Notes under the pieces: generated by a model
Told to the model about the DNA's origin: nothing
Database searches by the model: none
The model's input: the letters and a program-made list of their open reading frames with translations, nothing else
Part shown: positions 35,789 to 43,952 of the stretch, piece by piece
Numbering within the stretch: the first letter of the stretch is position 1
Layout: every line of letters starts with the position of its first letter
NCBI RefSeq assembly: GCF_018982965.1
Contig: NZ_JACBYP010000015.1
Span: 1 to 64,000 of the forward strand
Reading direction: 5' to 3'
DNA: 64,000 nucleotides
From: Streptomyces mayonensis
GTDB lineage: Bacteria; Actinomycetota; Actinomycetes; Streptomycetales; Streptomycetaceae
Made by a program: the position numbers and the translations under genes

Positions 35789-36110
35789 ATGGGAAGAATG
35801 CCCAATTTTAGGGGAATTCTGAAGCATATGAGCATGTCTGCGCGCCGACCGGACACTCCGGGAGGGAAGGGACTACTGGGGCGCTGGGGCGGTCCAGGCA
35901 TAACGAGTGCACAACACCCGATGCTTGAGCGCTCAAAAGCGATGCACGATTCGTACCTGCCTGCGATTATCGACATCGCTTCACCGAACCTCCACATCGA
36001 GGTGCGGGGACGCGGCAACAGGGACACGGAGTCGGGAGCCTTATCCTTGTCCCCGGCAACGTTCCGGTTCGGCCCACACCAGGGAACCAGGACACAGGCC
36101 ACCACACCAG
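35789..36110. other. Intergenic region between dynA and tRNA-Arg
   Basis: No coding sequence seen. It has lower GC than its surroundings at 35790-35830 and should contain the dynA promoter (minus) and the tRNA promoter (plus). No other element recognised. Confidence 0.6.
35805..35810 (-). promoter_or_regulatory. Candidate -10 hexamer TAAAAT for dynAB
   Basis: On the minus strand TAAAAT lies 17 nt before GTG 35788. No convincing -35 box at 17 nt spacing (GCTCAT). AT-rich in an otherwise GC-rich context. Confidence 0.35.
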
Positions 36111-36186
36111 GCCCCCGTAGCTCAGTGGATAGAGCAGGCGCCTTCTAAGCGCTTGGCCGCAGGTTCGAGTCCTGCCGGGGGCGCCA
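36111..36186 (+). tRNA. tRNA-Arg (anticodon UCU)
   Basis: Acceptor arms GCCCCCG (36111-36117) and CGGGGGC (36176-36182) pair over 7 bp. D-arm TAGCTCAGTGGATAGAGCA, anticodon loop CTTCTAA (UCU, reading AGA), T-arm GCAGG-TTCGAGT-CCTGC, and CCA encoded at 36184-36186. Confidence 0.97.
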
Positions 36187-36192
36187 GTCTCC

Positions 36193-36217
36193 GCCCTCCC
36201 CTCGGGAGGGCTTTTTT
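36193..36217 (+). terminator. Rho-independent terminator of the tRNA
   Basis: 8-bp stem (36193-36200 / 36204-36211), 3-nt loop, then six T residues. A U-tract terminator is unusual for this GC-rich genome. Confidence 0.95.
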
Positions 36218-36358
36218 GCTGTCCGGAGCACCGGGGCCGGGTGTAGCCAACACCACCCCCTGCTCGGGTCTCCTCCCCAGTGTGCCGCGCGGCCGTGGTC
36301 CCTAGCGTTCTGGGCGTGGCGCAGTGGGCGCCCGAGGACGGATGGAGGGGGACGGACG

Positions 36359-37183
36359 ATGTCTCGACGTACGAGCAGGTCCAAGGGGTCCGCAGGGCCC
36401 GAGAGGTCCGAGGGGGCGCGGAGCGGCGAGGCGCTGCGCCTGGTCGGGGTGCGCAAGGTCTACGGCGCCGCGGATGCGGCGGTGACGGCGCTGGACCGGG
36501 TGAGCCTGAGCCTGCCCGCGGGCAGTTTCACCGCCGTCATGGGGCCGTCCGGCTCCGGCAAGTCCACGCTCCTGCAGTGCGCGGCCGGGCTCGACCGGCC
36601 GGACAGCGGGACGGTCATGGTCGACGGCGAGGAGATGACGGGCGGCAGCGAAGCGGCCCTGACCAGGTTCCGGCGCCGGCGCATCGGCTTCGTCTTCCAG
36701 CAGTACAACCTGCTGCCCACGCTCACCGTGGCCCAGAACACGGTGCTGCCGCTCCGGCTCGCCCGGCGGCGTGTGGACGGCGCCCGCGCCCGGGAGATCC
36801 TCACCCAGGTCGGTCTCGGCGGCCGTCTCGACGCCCTGCCCGACCAGCTCTCCGGCGGCCAGCGCCAGCGCGTCGCCATCGCCCGCGCGCTGGTCACCGA
36901 GCCCAGCGTGGTCTTCGCCGACGAGCCGACCGGGGCGCTCGACACGCGCAGCGCCCGGGACGTGCTGCGGCTGCTGCAGGGGGCGGTGCGGCTGCACGGG
37001 CGGACCGTCGTCATGGTGACGCACGACCCGGTGGCCGCCTCGTACGCCGACTCCGTGATCTTCCTCGCGGACGGACGGCCGGCCGGGCACATGACCGCCC
37101 CGACCGTGGACGCCGTGGCCGAACGGCTCGCGCACCTGGGCGACGCCGCTTCCGCGGCCGACACCGCCGGTCTGGAGGTGTGA
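36359..37183 (+). CDS. ABC transporter ATP-binding protein (LolD/MacB type)
   Basis: 274 residues with GPSGSGKSTLL (Walker A, about residue 63), QQYNLLPTLTV, signature LSGGQRQRVAI, Walker B VVFADEPTGALD and VMVTHD. Start ATG 36359 has GGAGGGGGA about 8 nt upstream. It is followed after 3 nt by an FtsX-type permease, forming a two-gene exporter or antimicrobial-peptide-type system of unknown substrate. Confidence 0.9.
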   Translation: MSRRTSRSKGSAGPERSEGARSGEALRLVGVRKVYGAADAAVTALDRVSLSLPAGSFTAVMGPSGSGKSTLLQCAAGLDRPDSGTVMVDGEEMTGGSEAALTRFRRRRIGFVFQQYNLLPTLTVAQNTVLPLRLARRRVDGARAREILTQVGLGGRLDALPDQLSGGQRQRVAIARALVTEPSVVFADEPTGALDTRSARDVLRLLQGAVRLHGRTVVMVTHDPVAASYADSVIFLADGRPAGHMTAPTVDAVAERLAHLGDAASAADTAGLEV

Positions 37184-37186
37184 GCC

Positions 37187-38527
37187 GTGTTCTCCCTGGC
37201 CGTGCGCTCCGTCCGGCACCGTCCCGGGCGTTTCGGCGCCACCCTGCTCGCCGCGTTCCTGGGCGCCGCGATCATCATGGCGTTCAACTCCCTGCACGAC
37301 ACCGCGGGAGCACCGGGCGTCGACGACGTCAGCTCCGAGACGCTCGGCCTCGCCGCGGGCGTCGTGGGCGGCTACGGGACCCTGCTGGTGTTCTTCGCCG
37401 TCGCCTCCACCCTGACCGTCAACGTCCGGCAGCGCGACGAGGAGATCGCCCTGCTGCGCAGCGCCGGCGCCACCCCGGCGCAGATCAGGTGGATGGTCCT
37501 GGGCGAGGCCGCCGCGGTCGCCGTGGTGGCGACCCTGCTGGCCGTCGGCCCGGCCCTGCTCGGCGGACAGGCCCTGCTGACCGGCTTCCAGGACAGCGGC
37601 CAGGTCGCGCAGGACGTGGACCACGTGTTCGGGCCGGTCGCGGTGGCGGCCGGGTTCGGGGTCACCGTACCGGCCTCCATGGGTGCCGCCTTCCTCGCGG
37701 TGCACCGGGCGACGAGGGCCGCGGCCGGGACGGCCAGGGCCGCCTCCGGACGGTGGCGCAGGTTCGGGGGACGGGCGGCGCTCGTCCTCGGCGGGGCCGC
37801 GGTGTGCACCACGTTCCTGTTCGACGCCACGGATCCCGCGCTGATGGCGGCCCCCGCGTACGGCGCGATCCTGCTCTCCGTGGGCCTCGCCGTCTTCTCA
37901 CCGGGGCTGCTGCGCGTCCTCCTCGACCGGCTGGAGCGGCCGCTGGGCGCGGTGTTCGGGGCGAGCGGTCAGCTGGCCGTGCACAACATGCGGCGGCGGG
38001 CCACGGAGTTGTCGGGCGTGCTGATGCCGCTGGTCCTGTTCACCGGCATGGCGACCGGGACGCTGTACATGCAGTCCATCGAGAACGACGCGATCGAGGC
38101 CTCGGGCCTCACCCGCTCCGTCGAGGACAAGAACCTGGAGACCCTCAACCTCACGGTGGTCGGCATCATCGTGGTCTTCTCCTGCATCATGCTGATCAAC
38201 AGCCTGTACGCCGCGACCTCGTACCGCCGCCGGGAGTTCGGCCAGCAGCGCCTGGCCGGGGCGACGCCGGCGCAGGTCCTCGGCATGGTCGGCGTGGAGG
38301 CCCTGGTGCTCACGGTGTCCGGCGTCCTCCTCGGCACGGTGGCCGCCGTGGCGGGCATCCTGCCGTTCAGCTCGGTGCGCGCCTCCGCGTTCGTGCCGGA
38401 GCAGGGACTGGGGACGTGGCTGGGCATCGTGGCGGTCGCCGCCGCGGCGACGCTGGCCACCAGCGTGGTGACGGCCCGGCGCACGCTGCGCGCACCGGCG
38501 GTCCGGGCAGTGGCGGTCACCACCTGA
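37187..38527 (+). CDS. FtsX-family ABC transporter permease
   Basis: 446 residues with an N-terminal helix, two FtsX blocks (about residues 60-170 and 310-440) and no large extracytoplasmic domain, unlike the permeases at 18984-25063. Motifs RQRDEEIALLRSAGATPAQIR and RRREFGQQRLAGATPAQVLG mark the cytoplasmic coupling loops. GTG 37187 starts 3 nt after the ATPase. A strong hairpin follows the stop. Confidence 0.88.
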   Translation: MFSLAVRSVRHRPGRFGATLLAAFLGAAIIMAFNSLHDTAGAPGVDDVSSETLGLAAGVVGGYGTLLVFFAVASTLTVNVRQRDEEIALLRSAGATPAQIRWMVLGEAAAVAVVATLLAVGPALLGGQALLTGFQDSGQVAQDVDHVFGPVAVAAGFGVTVPASMGAAFLAVHRATRAAAGTARAASGRWRRFGGRAALVLGGAAVCTTFLFDATDPALMAAPAYGAILLSVGLAVFSPGLLRVLLDRLERPLGAVFGASGQLAVHNMRRRATELSGVLMPLVLFTGMATGTLYMQSIENDAIEASGLTRSVEDKNLETLNLTVVGIIVVFSCIMLINSLYAATSYRRREFGQQRLAGATPAQVLGMVGVEALVLTVSGVLLGTVAAVAGILPFSSVRASAFVPEQGLGTWLGIVAVAAAATLATSVVTARRTLRAPAVRAVAVTT

Positions 38528-38537
38528 CACGTGCGCC

Positions 38538-38577
38538 GTCCGGGCCGTACGCGACGCGCGATGCGTGCGGCCCGGAC
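38538..38577 (+). terminator. 15-bp hairpin after the ABC operon
   Basis: Arms 38538-38552 and 38563-38577 pair over 15 positions with one G-U wobble, around a 10-nt loop, starting 11 nt after the permease stop. Confidence 0.8.
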
Positions 38578-38855
38578 CTGCGGAACGCGGGACGCGGGAC
38601 GCGCACGCCCGCGTGAGGCGACCGTGCATGAGGCGGCCGTACGCGACGCGGGCCGTCGCGGCAAGGCAGCGCGCAGCGGGTCCGGGCCTGCGCGGCCGTC
38701 GGGGAGGCCGCCGGGCCGCCGGGCGTACGGCGTGGCCTCGGGGGCCGCGTGCGGTCCGGGCCGTTGTACCTTGGGCGCCGCGCCCCGCCGGGGTGTTGCT
38801 CACCGGCGCCCCGCCGGGTGTGCCACTGACCGCTCTGCGAAAGGGACCGGACGAC
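38578..38855. other. Intergenic region before the hydroxyacid dehydrogenase
   Basis: With the preceding hairpin this makes a gap of 328 nt. No gene or clear regulatory site seen. It contains several GCGACGCG/CGGGACGCG repeats and should hold the dehydrogenase promoter. Confidence 0.5.
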
Positions 38856-39821
38856 GTGCGACTGCGCTGCGCGGTACTCGACGACTTCCAGCAGGTGGCG
38901 ACGGAGGCAGCGGACTGGTCGCCGGTCGCCGGGCAGGTGGACGTCGTGTCCTTCGACTCCCACTTCCCCGACGAGGACGCCCTCGCCACCGCGCTCGCCG
39001 ACTTCGACATCGTGGTCACCCTGCGCGAACGCGTCGCCTTCCCCGGCTCACTGCTGGCCCGGCTGCCCCGGCTGCGGCTGATCGTCGCCTCCGGCATGCG
39101 CAACAGCGTGATCGACTACGCCGCCGCCGAGGCGCACGGCGTCACCGTGTGCGGTACGGCCTCCTCGTCGACCCCGCCCGTCGAACTGACCTGGGCCCTG
39201 CTGCTGGGCCTGGCCCGCGGCCTCGTCCGGGAGAGCAACGGGCTGCGGGAGGGCGGCCCCTGGCAGCAGACCGTGGGCGCCGACCTGCACGGCCGCCGGC
39301 TCGGGCTGCTGGGCCTGGGGAAGATCGGCAGCCGGGTGGCGCACGTGGGCCTCGCCTTCGGCATGCGGGTGAGCGCGTGGAGCCGGCACCTCACCCGCGA
39401 GCGCGCCGACGAGGTCGGCGTCGAACTGGCCCCCTCCAAGGAAGAGCTCCTGAGGACCGCCGACTTCGTCTCCGTCCACCTGGCCCTCGGCGAACGCACC
39501 CGCGGCCTGCTCGGCCCCGCCGAACTGGCCCTGCTCAAGCCGACCGCCTACCTGGTCAACACCTCGCGCGCGGCGATCGTCGACCAGGAGGCCCTGCTCG
39601 CCGCACTGCACGAGGGCCGCATCGCGGGCGCGGGCGTGGACGTCTTCGACACCGAGCCACTGCCCGCCGGGCACCCGATGCGCACCGCCCCGCGCCTGCT
39701 CGCCACGCCGCACGTCGGCTACGTCTCGCAGGCCAACTACGCCACCTACTACGGCCAGGCGGTCGAGGCGATCCAGGCCTACCTCGCCGGTTCTCCCGTA
39801 CGCCGGCTGCCCGCGTCGTAA
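38856..39821 (+). CDS. D-2-hydroxyacid dehydrogenase (NAD-binding)
   Basis: 321 residues from GTG 38856, with AAAGGGA about 10 nt upstream. Rossmann motif LGLLGLGKIGSRVAHVG (about residues 148-164). Catalytic Arg in LVNTSRAAIVD, Glu in DVFDTEPLP and His in TPHVGYVS complete the D-isomer-specific 2-hydroxyacid dehydrogenase active site. The substrate (2-keto acid or phosphoglycerate-like) cannot be told. Stands alone; convergent with the next gene. Confidence 0.87.
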   Translation: MRLRCAVLDDFQQVATEAADWSPVAGQVDVVSFDSHFPDEDALATALADFDIVVTLRERVAFPGSLLARLPRLRLIVASGMRNSVIDYAAAEAHGVTVCGTASSSTPPVELTWALLLGLARGLVRESNGLREGGPWQQTVGADLHGRRLGLLGLGKIGSRVAHVGLAFGMRVSAWSRHLTRERADEVGVELAPSKEELLRTADFVSVHLALGERTRGLLGPAELALLKPTAYLVNTSRAAIVDQEALLAALHEGRIAGAGVDVFDTEPLPAGHPMRTAPRLLATPHVGYVSQANYATYYGQAVEAIQAYLAGSPVRRLPAS

Positions 39822-39870
39822 GCCAAGTCGTGGACCGAGCCGCAGGACAAGCAGTCACGCGGTTGGGCGG

Positions 39871-40506
39871 TCAGGCGGTTCCCGCGCGGGCGGGCTCCGA
39901 GGGGTGCCAGTAGCTTCCGCCGCTCCGGCGCAGGTGACCGAAGTCCACCAGATGGCGCCGGAGCGTCACATGGTCGACCTCCCCGTCCTCGCACCAGGCC
40001 CGCAGCTTGCCGTCGACGGTGCGCTCGGGGTACTCCACGCCGGGGGCGAAGGTCTGCTCGGCGATGTGCCGCAGCACCACCTTCTTGCGCGTCCAGCGCG
40101 CGGGGAGACGGACCAGCCGCCCGTCCTTGACGAAGGTCCGCAGGATCATGCCGTCCCGGTCGCCGCCGGGCGCCCCGGAGGTGCCGGACGCCTGGGCCGC
40201 GGGGCGGGCCGTACGTGCCAGTTCCCTGAAGCGGTCGTGGGCGACGACCAGTCGGCCGTCGCCGCCGGAGGTCACCACGCCGTGCTCCCGCAGCCGGCGC
40301 AGCGCGCCCGCCGCCTCCTTCGCGGAGAGTCCGGCCGTCCCGGCCACCTGCACGGCGTCGCCCGCGCCCAGCGCCACGGCCGCGAAGGCGCGCACCCGGC
40401 TCTCCTCGGCGAACAGTCCGGGCAGCGCGGCCGCGGCGGACAGCGCGTCGGTCCCGGGGGATGCGTGGGCGGACAGGCCGGCAGGTTCGTTCGAGTCCTT
40501 CGACAT
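39871..40506 (-). CDS. DUF2087 helix-turn-helix regulator
   Basis: 211 residues. A winged-helix segment near residues 30-95 (AGLSAKEAAGALRRLREHGVVT) is followed by the DUF2087 domain (about 120-205: DGRLVRLPARWTRKKVVLRHIAE, TLRRHLVDFGHLRRSGGSYW). Proteins of this type are annotated as ArsR-like regulators; the ligand is unknown. It is divergent from chpG, sharing a 300-nt intergenic region that holds the chpG promoter, so it could influence the chaplin gene, although nothing shows that directly. Confidence 0.75.
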   Translation of the reverse strand: MSKDSNEPAGLSAHASPGTDALSAAAALPGLFAEESRVRAFAAVALGAGDAVQVAGTAGLSAKEAAGALRRLREHGVVTSGGDGRLVVAHDRFRELARTARPAAQASGTSGAPGGDRDGMILRTFVKDGRLVRLPARWTRKKVVLRHIAEQTFAPGVEYPERTVDGKLRAWCEDGEVDHVTLRRHLVDFGHLRRSGGSYWHPSEPARAGTA

Positions 40507-40575
40507 GCCGGGAGGCTAGTGGACGGCCCGGCGCGCAGAGGAACGGTTTTTTTCCTTCCCTGCGCACCGTTCAGC

Positions 40576-40611
40576 CTGCCGTTGCCTCTGCCGTTGCCCC
40601 TGCCGTTGACG
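40576..40611. repeat. Three 12-nt tandem repeats CTGCCGTTG(C/A)C(C/T)
   Basis: Units 40576, 40588 and 40600, with a partial fourth, lie between the DUF2087 gene and the chpG promoter. Function unknown. Confidence 0.75.
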
Positions 40612-40720
40612 CTGCCGTGCCGCCCTCGCGTCCCCGCCCGTTCCGCCCTCCGTTGCGCCCGCCCGTCCCGTCCGCCCGTCCCGCCCTCTCGTTCGAAACG
40701 GGTGATCCACGCGCTTTCCC

Positions 40721-40748
40721 CGTGACCCACTGCGACCAGGTGCGTTGA
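40721..40748 (+). promoter_or_regulatory. Sigma-BldN-like promoter of chpG
   Basis: CGTGAC (40721-40726), exactly 16 nt, CGTTGA (40743-40748). The published sigma-BldN consensus is about CGTAAC-N16-CGTTGA, so the match is 11 of 12. The start codon lies 58 nt after the -10. Confidence 0.72.
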
Positions 40749-40806
40749 ACCGGCAGTGCGGCGGCGCGTCCTGCCGTCGTGCTCCCCGAGTCAGAAGGAG
40801 AACGTG

Positions 40807-41082
40807 ATGTCTCGCATCGCGAAGGCCGCCGGTGTCGCCCTCGGCGCCGGTGCCGTGGCGCTCAGCGGCACCGGGATGGCCATGGCGGACGCGGGCGCGC
40901 AGGGCGCGGCCGTCGGTTCGCCCGGCGTCCTGTCGGGCAACGTCGTCCAGGTCCCGGTGCACGTGCCGGTCAACGTGTGCGGCAACACCATCGACGTCAT
41001 CGGCCTGCTGAACCCGGCCTTCGGCAACGCCTGCGAAAACGGCGACGACGACGCCCACAAGGGCGGTGGCTACGGCGGCTGA
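40807..41082 (+). CDS. chpG: Short chaplin (ChpG-like)
   Basis: 91 residues. The signal peptide ends at MADA. One chaplin domain follows (GSPGVLSGNVVQVPVHVPV, two cysteines in VNVCGN and GNACEN), then a polar tail of 14 residues (DDDAHKGGG). Secreted hydrophobic protein that assembles into amyloid fibrils on aerial hyphae and spores. ATG 40807 has GAAGGAG 8 nt upstream; GTG 40804 is possible. Next to melC2/melC1, as chpG is in S. coelicolor, hence the name. A BldN-type promoter lies upstream and a strong hairpin downstream. Confidence 0.85.
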   Translation: MSRIAKAAGVALGAGAVALSGTGMAMADAGAQGAAVGSPGVLSGNVVQVPVHVPVNVCGNTIDVIGLLNPAFGNACENGDDDAHKGGGYGG

Positions 41083-41104
41083 ACCCGCCGGCCCTCGGAA
41101 GACC

Positions 41105-41136
41105 GAAGAGCCCCGGCCCCGTGGCCGGGGCTCTTC
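41105..41136. terminator. 14-bp hairpin between chpG and melC2
   Basis: Arms 41105-41118 and 41123-41136 are perfectly complementary around a 4-nt loop. It lies between the two convergent genes and can stop both. Confidence 0.88.
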
Positions 41137-41157
41137 CCGTACCCGTACCGGCGCCGC

Positions 41158-42024
41158 TCAGGCGTACCGGTAGATCCGGCCGACGTCCTCCAGCTCGTCG
41201 GGCGTCACGTCCCACGGCGGCAGCTTCTCGTGCCGCGCGACGATCCGTCCGCGCTGCGCGCTGCCGCGGCCGGGCGGCTCGGCGGGGAGGTAGCGGGCGC
41301 CGCGGTGGCGGGCCTGCCAGCGCGACCACTGGAGGTCGACGAAGGCGTGGTGCAGCCAGAACACCGGGTCGTTGACGGAGGCGCCGCCGACCATGGCCCC
41401 GCCGACCCAGCGGTGCACGCGGTTGTGGTTGCGCCAGGAGACGCTGCCCCGGCCGGTGCCCCAGCCCTCCAGCTTGTTGCGGAACCCCTTGCGGACCGTG
41501 GAGTCGTACGGCGAGGTGTCGTACGTCGCGTCGTCCAGCGCCCACTCCAGGTCGCTCTTGGAGGGCAGGTCGATGGGGTCGGCCGCACGTCCGAGGTCCC
41601 GGGTGAGGTACTCGGTGTCGGTGACGTTCTCCTTGATGGTCCACCTGCCCTCGGCGTGGGCGAAGGGGCCGGTGGTGACCCGGTGGTCGGAGCGCCGTCC
41701 GGTGCCGCCCAGCAGGTCGGCGGTCCAGGGCGTCGACGTGGCGCCGCGGTCCTTCGTCCAGTCCCAGTACGGCACGGTGACCGACGAGTCGACCCGGCGC
41801 AGCGCCTCCTCCAGGTCCAGCAGGAACCGGCGGTGCCAGGGCAGGAAGGACGGTGCCATGTGCGCCGTACGCAGGCCGTCCTCGCCGTCGGAGACGTAGT
41901 ACTCGATGTGGGTGCGCACGAACTCGTCGTACTCGCCGCGTCGTTTGATCTCCAGCAGCGCGTTGACGAACCGTCGTTTCTCGGCGCGGGTCAGCGTGCT
42001 GACGTCCTTACGCGTGTACGCCAT
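41158..42024 (-). CDS. melC2: Tyrosinase (MelC2)
   Basis: 288-residue type-3 copper monophenol oxidase that makes melanin precursors. CuA ligands are His39 (RTHIEYY), His55 (AHMAPSF) and His64 (PWHRRF). CuB ligands come from NHNRVHRWVGG and FWLHHAFVD. All six are present, so it should be active. There is no signal peptide; export relies on the caddie protein MelC1 encoded just before. ATG 42024 lies inside the end of melC1 (17-nt overlap), with GGGGGGCGG as ribosome site. Confidence 0.92.
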   Translation of the reverse strand: MAYTRKDVSTLTRAEKRRFVNALLEIKRRGEYDEFVRTHIEYYVSDGEDGLRTAHMAPSFLPWHRRFLLDLEEALRRVDSSVTVPYWDWTKDRGATSTPWTADLLGGTGRRSDHRVTTGPFAHAEGRWTIKENVTDTEYLTRDLGRAADPIDLPSKSDLEWALDDATYDTSPYDSTVRKGFRNKLEGWGTGRGSVSWRNHNRVHRWVGGAMVGGASVNDPVFWLHHAFVDLQWSRWQARHRGARYLPAEPPGRGSAQRGRIVARHEKLPPWDVTPDELEDVGRIYRYA

Positions 42025-42631
42025 GCCGCCCCCCGGTGTGGTGGTCGTGTCCCGCGGAGGCCGGCGTGTCGCGCAGGTGCTCGCCGGGGCCGAGTTCGTC
42101 GACGGCACCGCGGGCCGCGGCCAGCGGGGTGGGGTACGAGCGGTAGTGGTCGACCATGCTCAGCCAGCTGCCGTCGGCGCGGCGCATCAGGTGCAGCGGG
42201 CGGCCGTCCACGGTGACGTGCCAGGTGTCGGCGCCGACGGCCCGCCCCGTGGCGGACCGGACCCCGCGGAGGCGCCGGCCGCGGTAGGTCTCGTCGAACG
42301 CGGCGCCCTCGGCCTGCCCGGTCCGTTCGGCGGTGCGCGGCTCGGGGCGGCCGGGTCCCGTTCCCCCGGCGGTGGCTTCGGCCCGGGAGGGCCGGGATGC
42401 GGCGACCAGCGGCACCAGTGTCACGGCGAGGGCCGGGGCGAGCAGCCCCCGCATCATCTGCCGCCGCGTGCCGGACACCGGCCCGCCACCCGCCGAGGTC
42501 TCCCCCTGCGCCTCCTCCGGTGTATCCCCCTGTGCCTCCGCCGGTGTCTCCCCCTGTGCCTCCCGCTGGGACGGCGCCTGCGCTCTCCCGTGACCCGCGC
42601 CGCTCGCCGGCACGCCCGTGTTGACGACCAT
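42008..42631 (-). CDS. melC1: Tyrosinase copper chaperone/cofactor (MelC1) with long N-terminus
   Basis: 207 residues. The C-terminal half matches MelC1 (FDETYRGRRLRG, VDGRPLHLMRRADGSWLSMVDHY, PTPLAAARGAVDEL), which delivers copper and a Tat signal to tyrosinase. The hydrophobic export segment (MMRGLLAPALAVTLVPL) is preceded by twin arginines (GTRRQ). About 50 residues of imperfect Ala/Glu/Gln/Gly/Thr repeats come before it, which is unusual for MelC1. GAGGAG lies 9 nt before ATG 42631 and supports the long form. A shorter start at the Met pair is an alternative. Confidence 0.85.
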   Translation of the reverse strand: MVVNTGVPASGAGHGRAQAPSQREAQGETPAEAQGDTPEEAQGETSAGGGPVSGTRRQMMRGLLAPALAVTLVPLVAASRPSRAEATAGGTGPGRPEPRTAERTGQAEGAAFDETYRGRRLRGVRSATGRAVGADTWHVTVDGRPLHLMRRADGSWLSMVDHYRSYPTPLAAARGAVDELGPGEHLRDTPASAGHDHHTGGRHGVHA

Positions 42632-42766
42632 GACTCGCTCCTCGTCCGGTTCCGGTGGTTCGCACCGCTAACCGCACCGCGGGCCCCGCGGTCACTGTCC
42701 GCAGGGCCAGTCGGAGCACGGCCGCGCCGGGGAGAACGGGGCCGGCGCGGGAGCTGCAGCCCGCAG

Positions 42767-43282
42767 TTACAGCCCGGGTCCGACGCCCAGGTCGGCCACC
42801 GGGACCGTCTGCACCGCGGGGGTGAGCACGCCCGCCTCGGGCAGCTTGGCGGACGGCAGGCCGAGGGCCTCGGGGTTCGGCGCGGTGAGCGGGGCGTCCA
42901 GGGAGAGGCCCGGTGCCAGGGTGCGCAGTTCGGCGGCGGGGGCGTCGAGGGCGGCGTGGTCGAAGTCGTCGCCGAGGAGGCGCGGCAGCGGCTGGCGCAC
43001 GTCGGCGCCGGGCAGGCCGGCGCGCACCGGCAGTTGCGGAAGCGTCCGCTCGGGCAGCAGCCGGCCCTCGACGTACTGCGGCCCCTCGGGCGCGCCCGCG
43101 GTCGGCACGGGCAGGGCACCCGTGACCTCCGGCAGCTCCATTCCGAGGGCGGTCTCCGCGCCGTCCAGCGGCACCGGCACGGGGACCGCGCCGGCCGCGG
43201 CGGCCGGGGTCGCGGCCGCCCCCAGGGCGGCTGCCACACCGGTGACGACGGCGGCCAGGTTTCGTCTGGTGGTCGGCTTCAT
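42767..43282 (-). CDS. Secreted Pro/Leu-rich protein of unknown function
   Basis: 171 residues with a signal peptide (MKPTTRRNLAAVV...ATPAAAA), possibly Tat-type because of TTRRN. The mature part is rich in Pro, Leu and Ala with short LP-containing motifs (LPEVTGALP, LPERTLPQLP). No cysteines and no membrane anchor. Start ATG 43282 keeps a standard signal peptide. It is first of three small secreted genes between melC and chpF on the same strand. I do not recognise the family. Confidence 0.72.
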   Translation of the reverse strand: MKPTTRRNLAAVVTGVAAALGAAATPAAAAGAVPVPVPLDGAETALGMELPEVTGALPVPTAGAPEGPQYVEGRLLPERTLPQLPVRAGLPGADVRQPLPRLLGDDFDHAALDAPAAELRTLAPGLSLDAPLTAPNPEALGLPSAKLPEAGVLTPAVQTVPVADLGVGPGL

Positions 43283-43336
43283 GTCAGGCACGGTCCCTTT
43301 CGACAATGCGGGGGAAACGGTGAAGGGAGAGGTGGT

Positions 43337-43627
43337 TCAGCCGCCCAGCGGAAGGCCGCCGAGGAGGCCGCCCTTGGAGTTCAGGTCGGCGGTCGCGCCC
43401 TTCACGGTGTGCAGCACGGAGTCCTTGTTCTCGGTGTTGAGCGCGTCCGACTGGTGCTTGAGCGGCATGATGTCGATGGGCTCCGCCGTCAGCGCGTTGA
43501 CGGCGCCGTTGAGGCTGGTGGGCGTGAGGGCGGCGGCGTCCGAGGCGTCGTAGGCGAACGCGGGCACGGCGGAACCGGCGGCGACCAGGGAACCCGCGAC
43601 GACGGCAGCGGCCTTGAGGGACTTCAT
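43337..43627 (-). CDS. Small secreted protein of unknown function
   Basis: 96 residues with a clear signal peptide (MKSLKAAAVVAG...VPAFA). The mature 70 residues have no cysteine and contain DSVLHTVKGATADL and a Gly-rich C-terminus (GGLLGGLPLGG). AAAGGA lies 5 nt before ATG 43627. It sits 54 nt upstream of the preceding secreted protein gene and is probably co-transcribed. Size and ending recall small cell-surface proteins of aerial hyphae, but no family is recognised. Confidence 0.72.
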   Translation of the reverse strand: MKSLKAAAVVAGSLVAAGSAVPAFAYDASDAAALTPTSLNGAVNALTAEPIDIMPLKHQSDALNTENKDSVLHTVKGATADLNSKGGLLGGLPLGG

Positions 43628-43952
43628 CGTGTTCCTTTCTTCGGCGACCCGTGATCGCCGGAGAGAATGCTGACGCTCAGCCCAACGATCTGCCCGGGAC
43701 CCGGAAACTCCGCCGTCCGGAAGACATATGAGATCTCCGGAGCCGAGATTTCCCGAAAAGCGGAAAGGGCCGCCGCGCCTCCGGGAGGGAGGCACGACGA
43801 CCCGTGACGCCTGCACGAGGATGCCGGGAACGGCCGGGAACGGCCCGGGATCGCACCGGTATTGGCCCGGTATTGGCCCGGTTTCGCCCCCGGAGCGATC
43901 GGGACCGGAACGGCCCGGAACGACCCTGAACAACGCGGAACGACCCGGAAGG
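43628..43952. other. Intergenic region between two secreted-protein genes
   Basis: 325 nt without a gene. It contains short repeats (two CCGGTATTGGC units near 43856-43878 and several CGGAACG units) and should hold the promoter of the 96-residue protein gene and the end of the upstream gene. A weak CCAACG (minus-strand CGTTGG) near 43687 resembles a BldN -10, but lacks a good -35. Confidence 0.5.

Noticed and set aside
35789..35827. ATG 35827 as start of dynA
   Set aside because: It lies upstream of the likely TAAAAT promoter box, has no ribosome site, and adds 13 residues of low-GC sequence.
31415..36148. A 1577-codon open frame on the plus strand
   Set aside because: It runs antisense to ssbB, dynB and dynA and is Arg/Gln/His-rich, the usual shadow frame in high-GC DNA. 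The minus-strand proteins have clear families.
36111..36186. tRNA-Arg as an integration site of a mobile element
   Set aside because: No repeated 3' tRNA fragment, integrase or element boundary was seen on either side.
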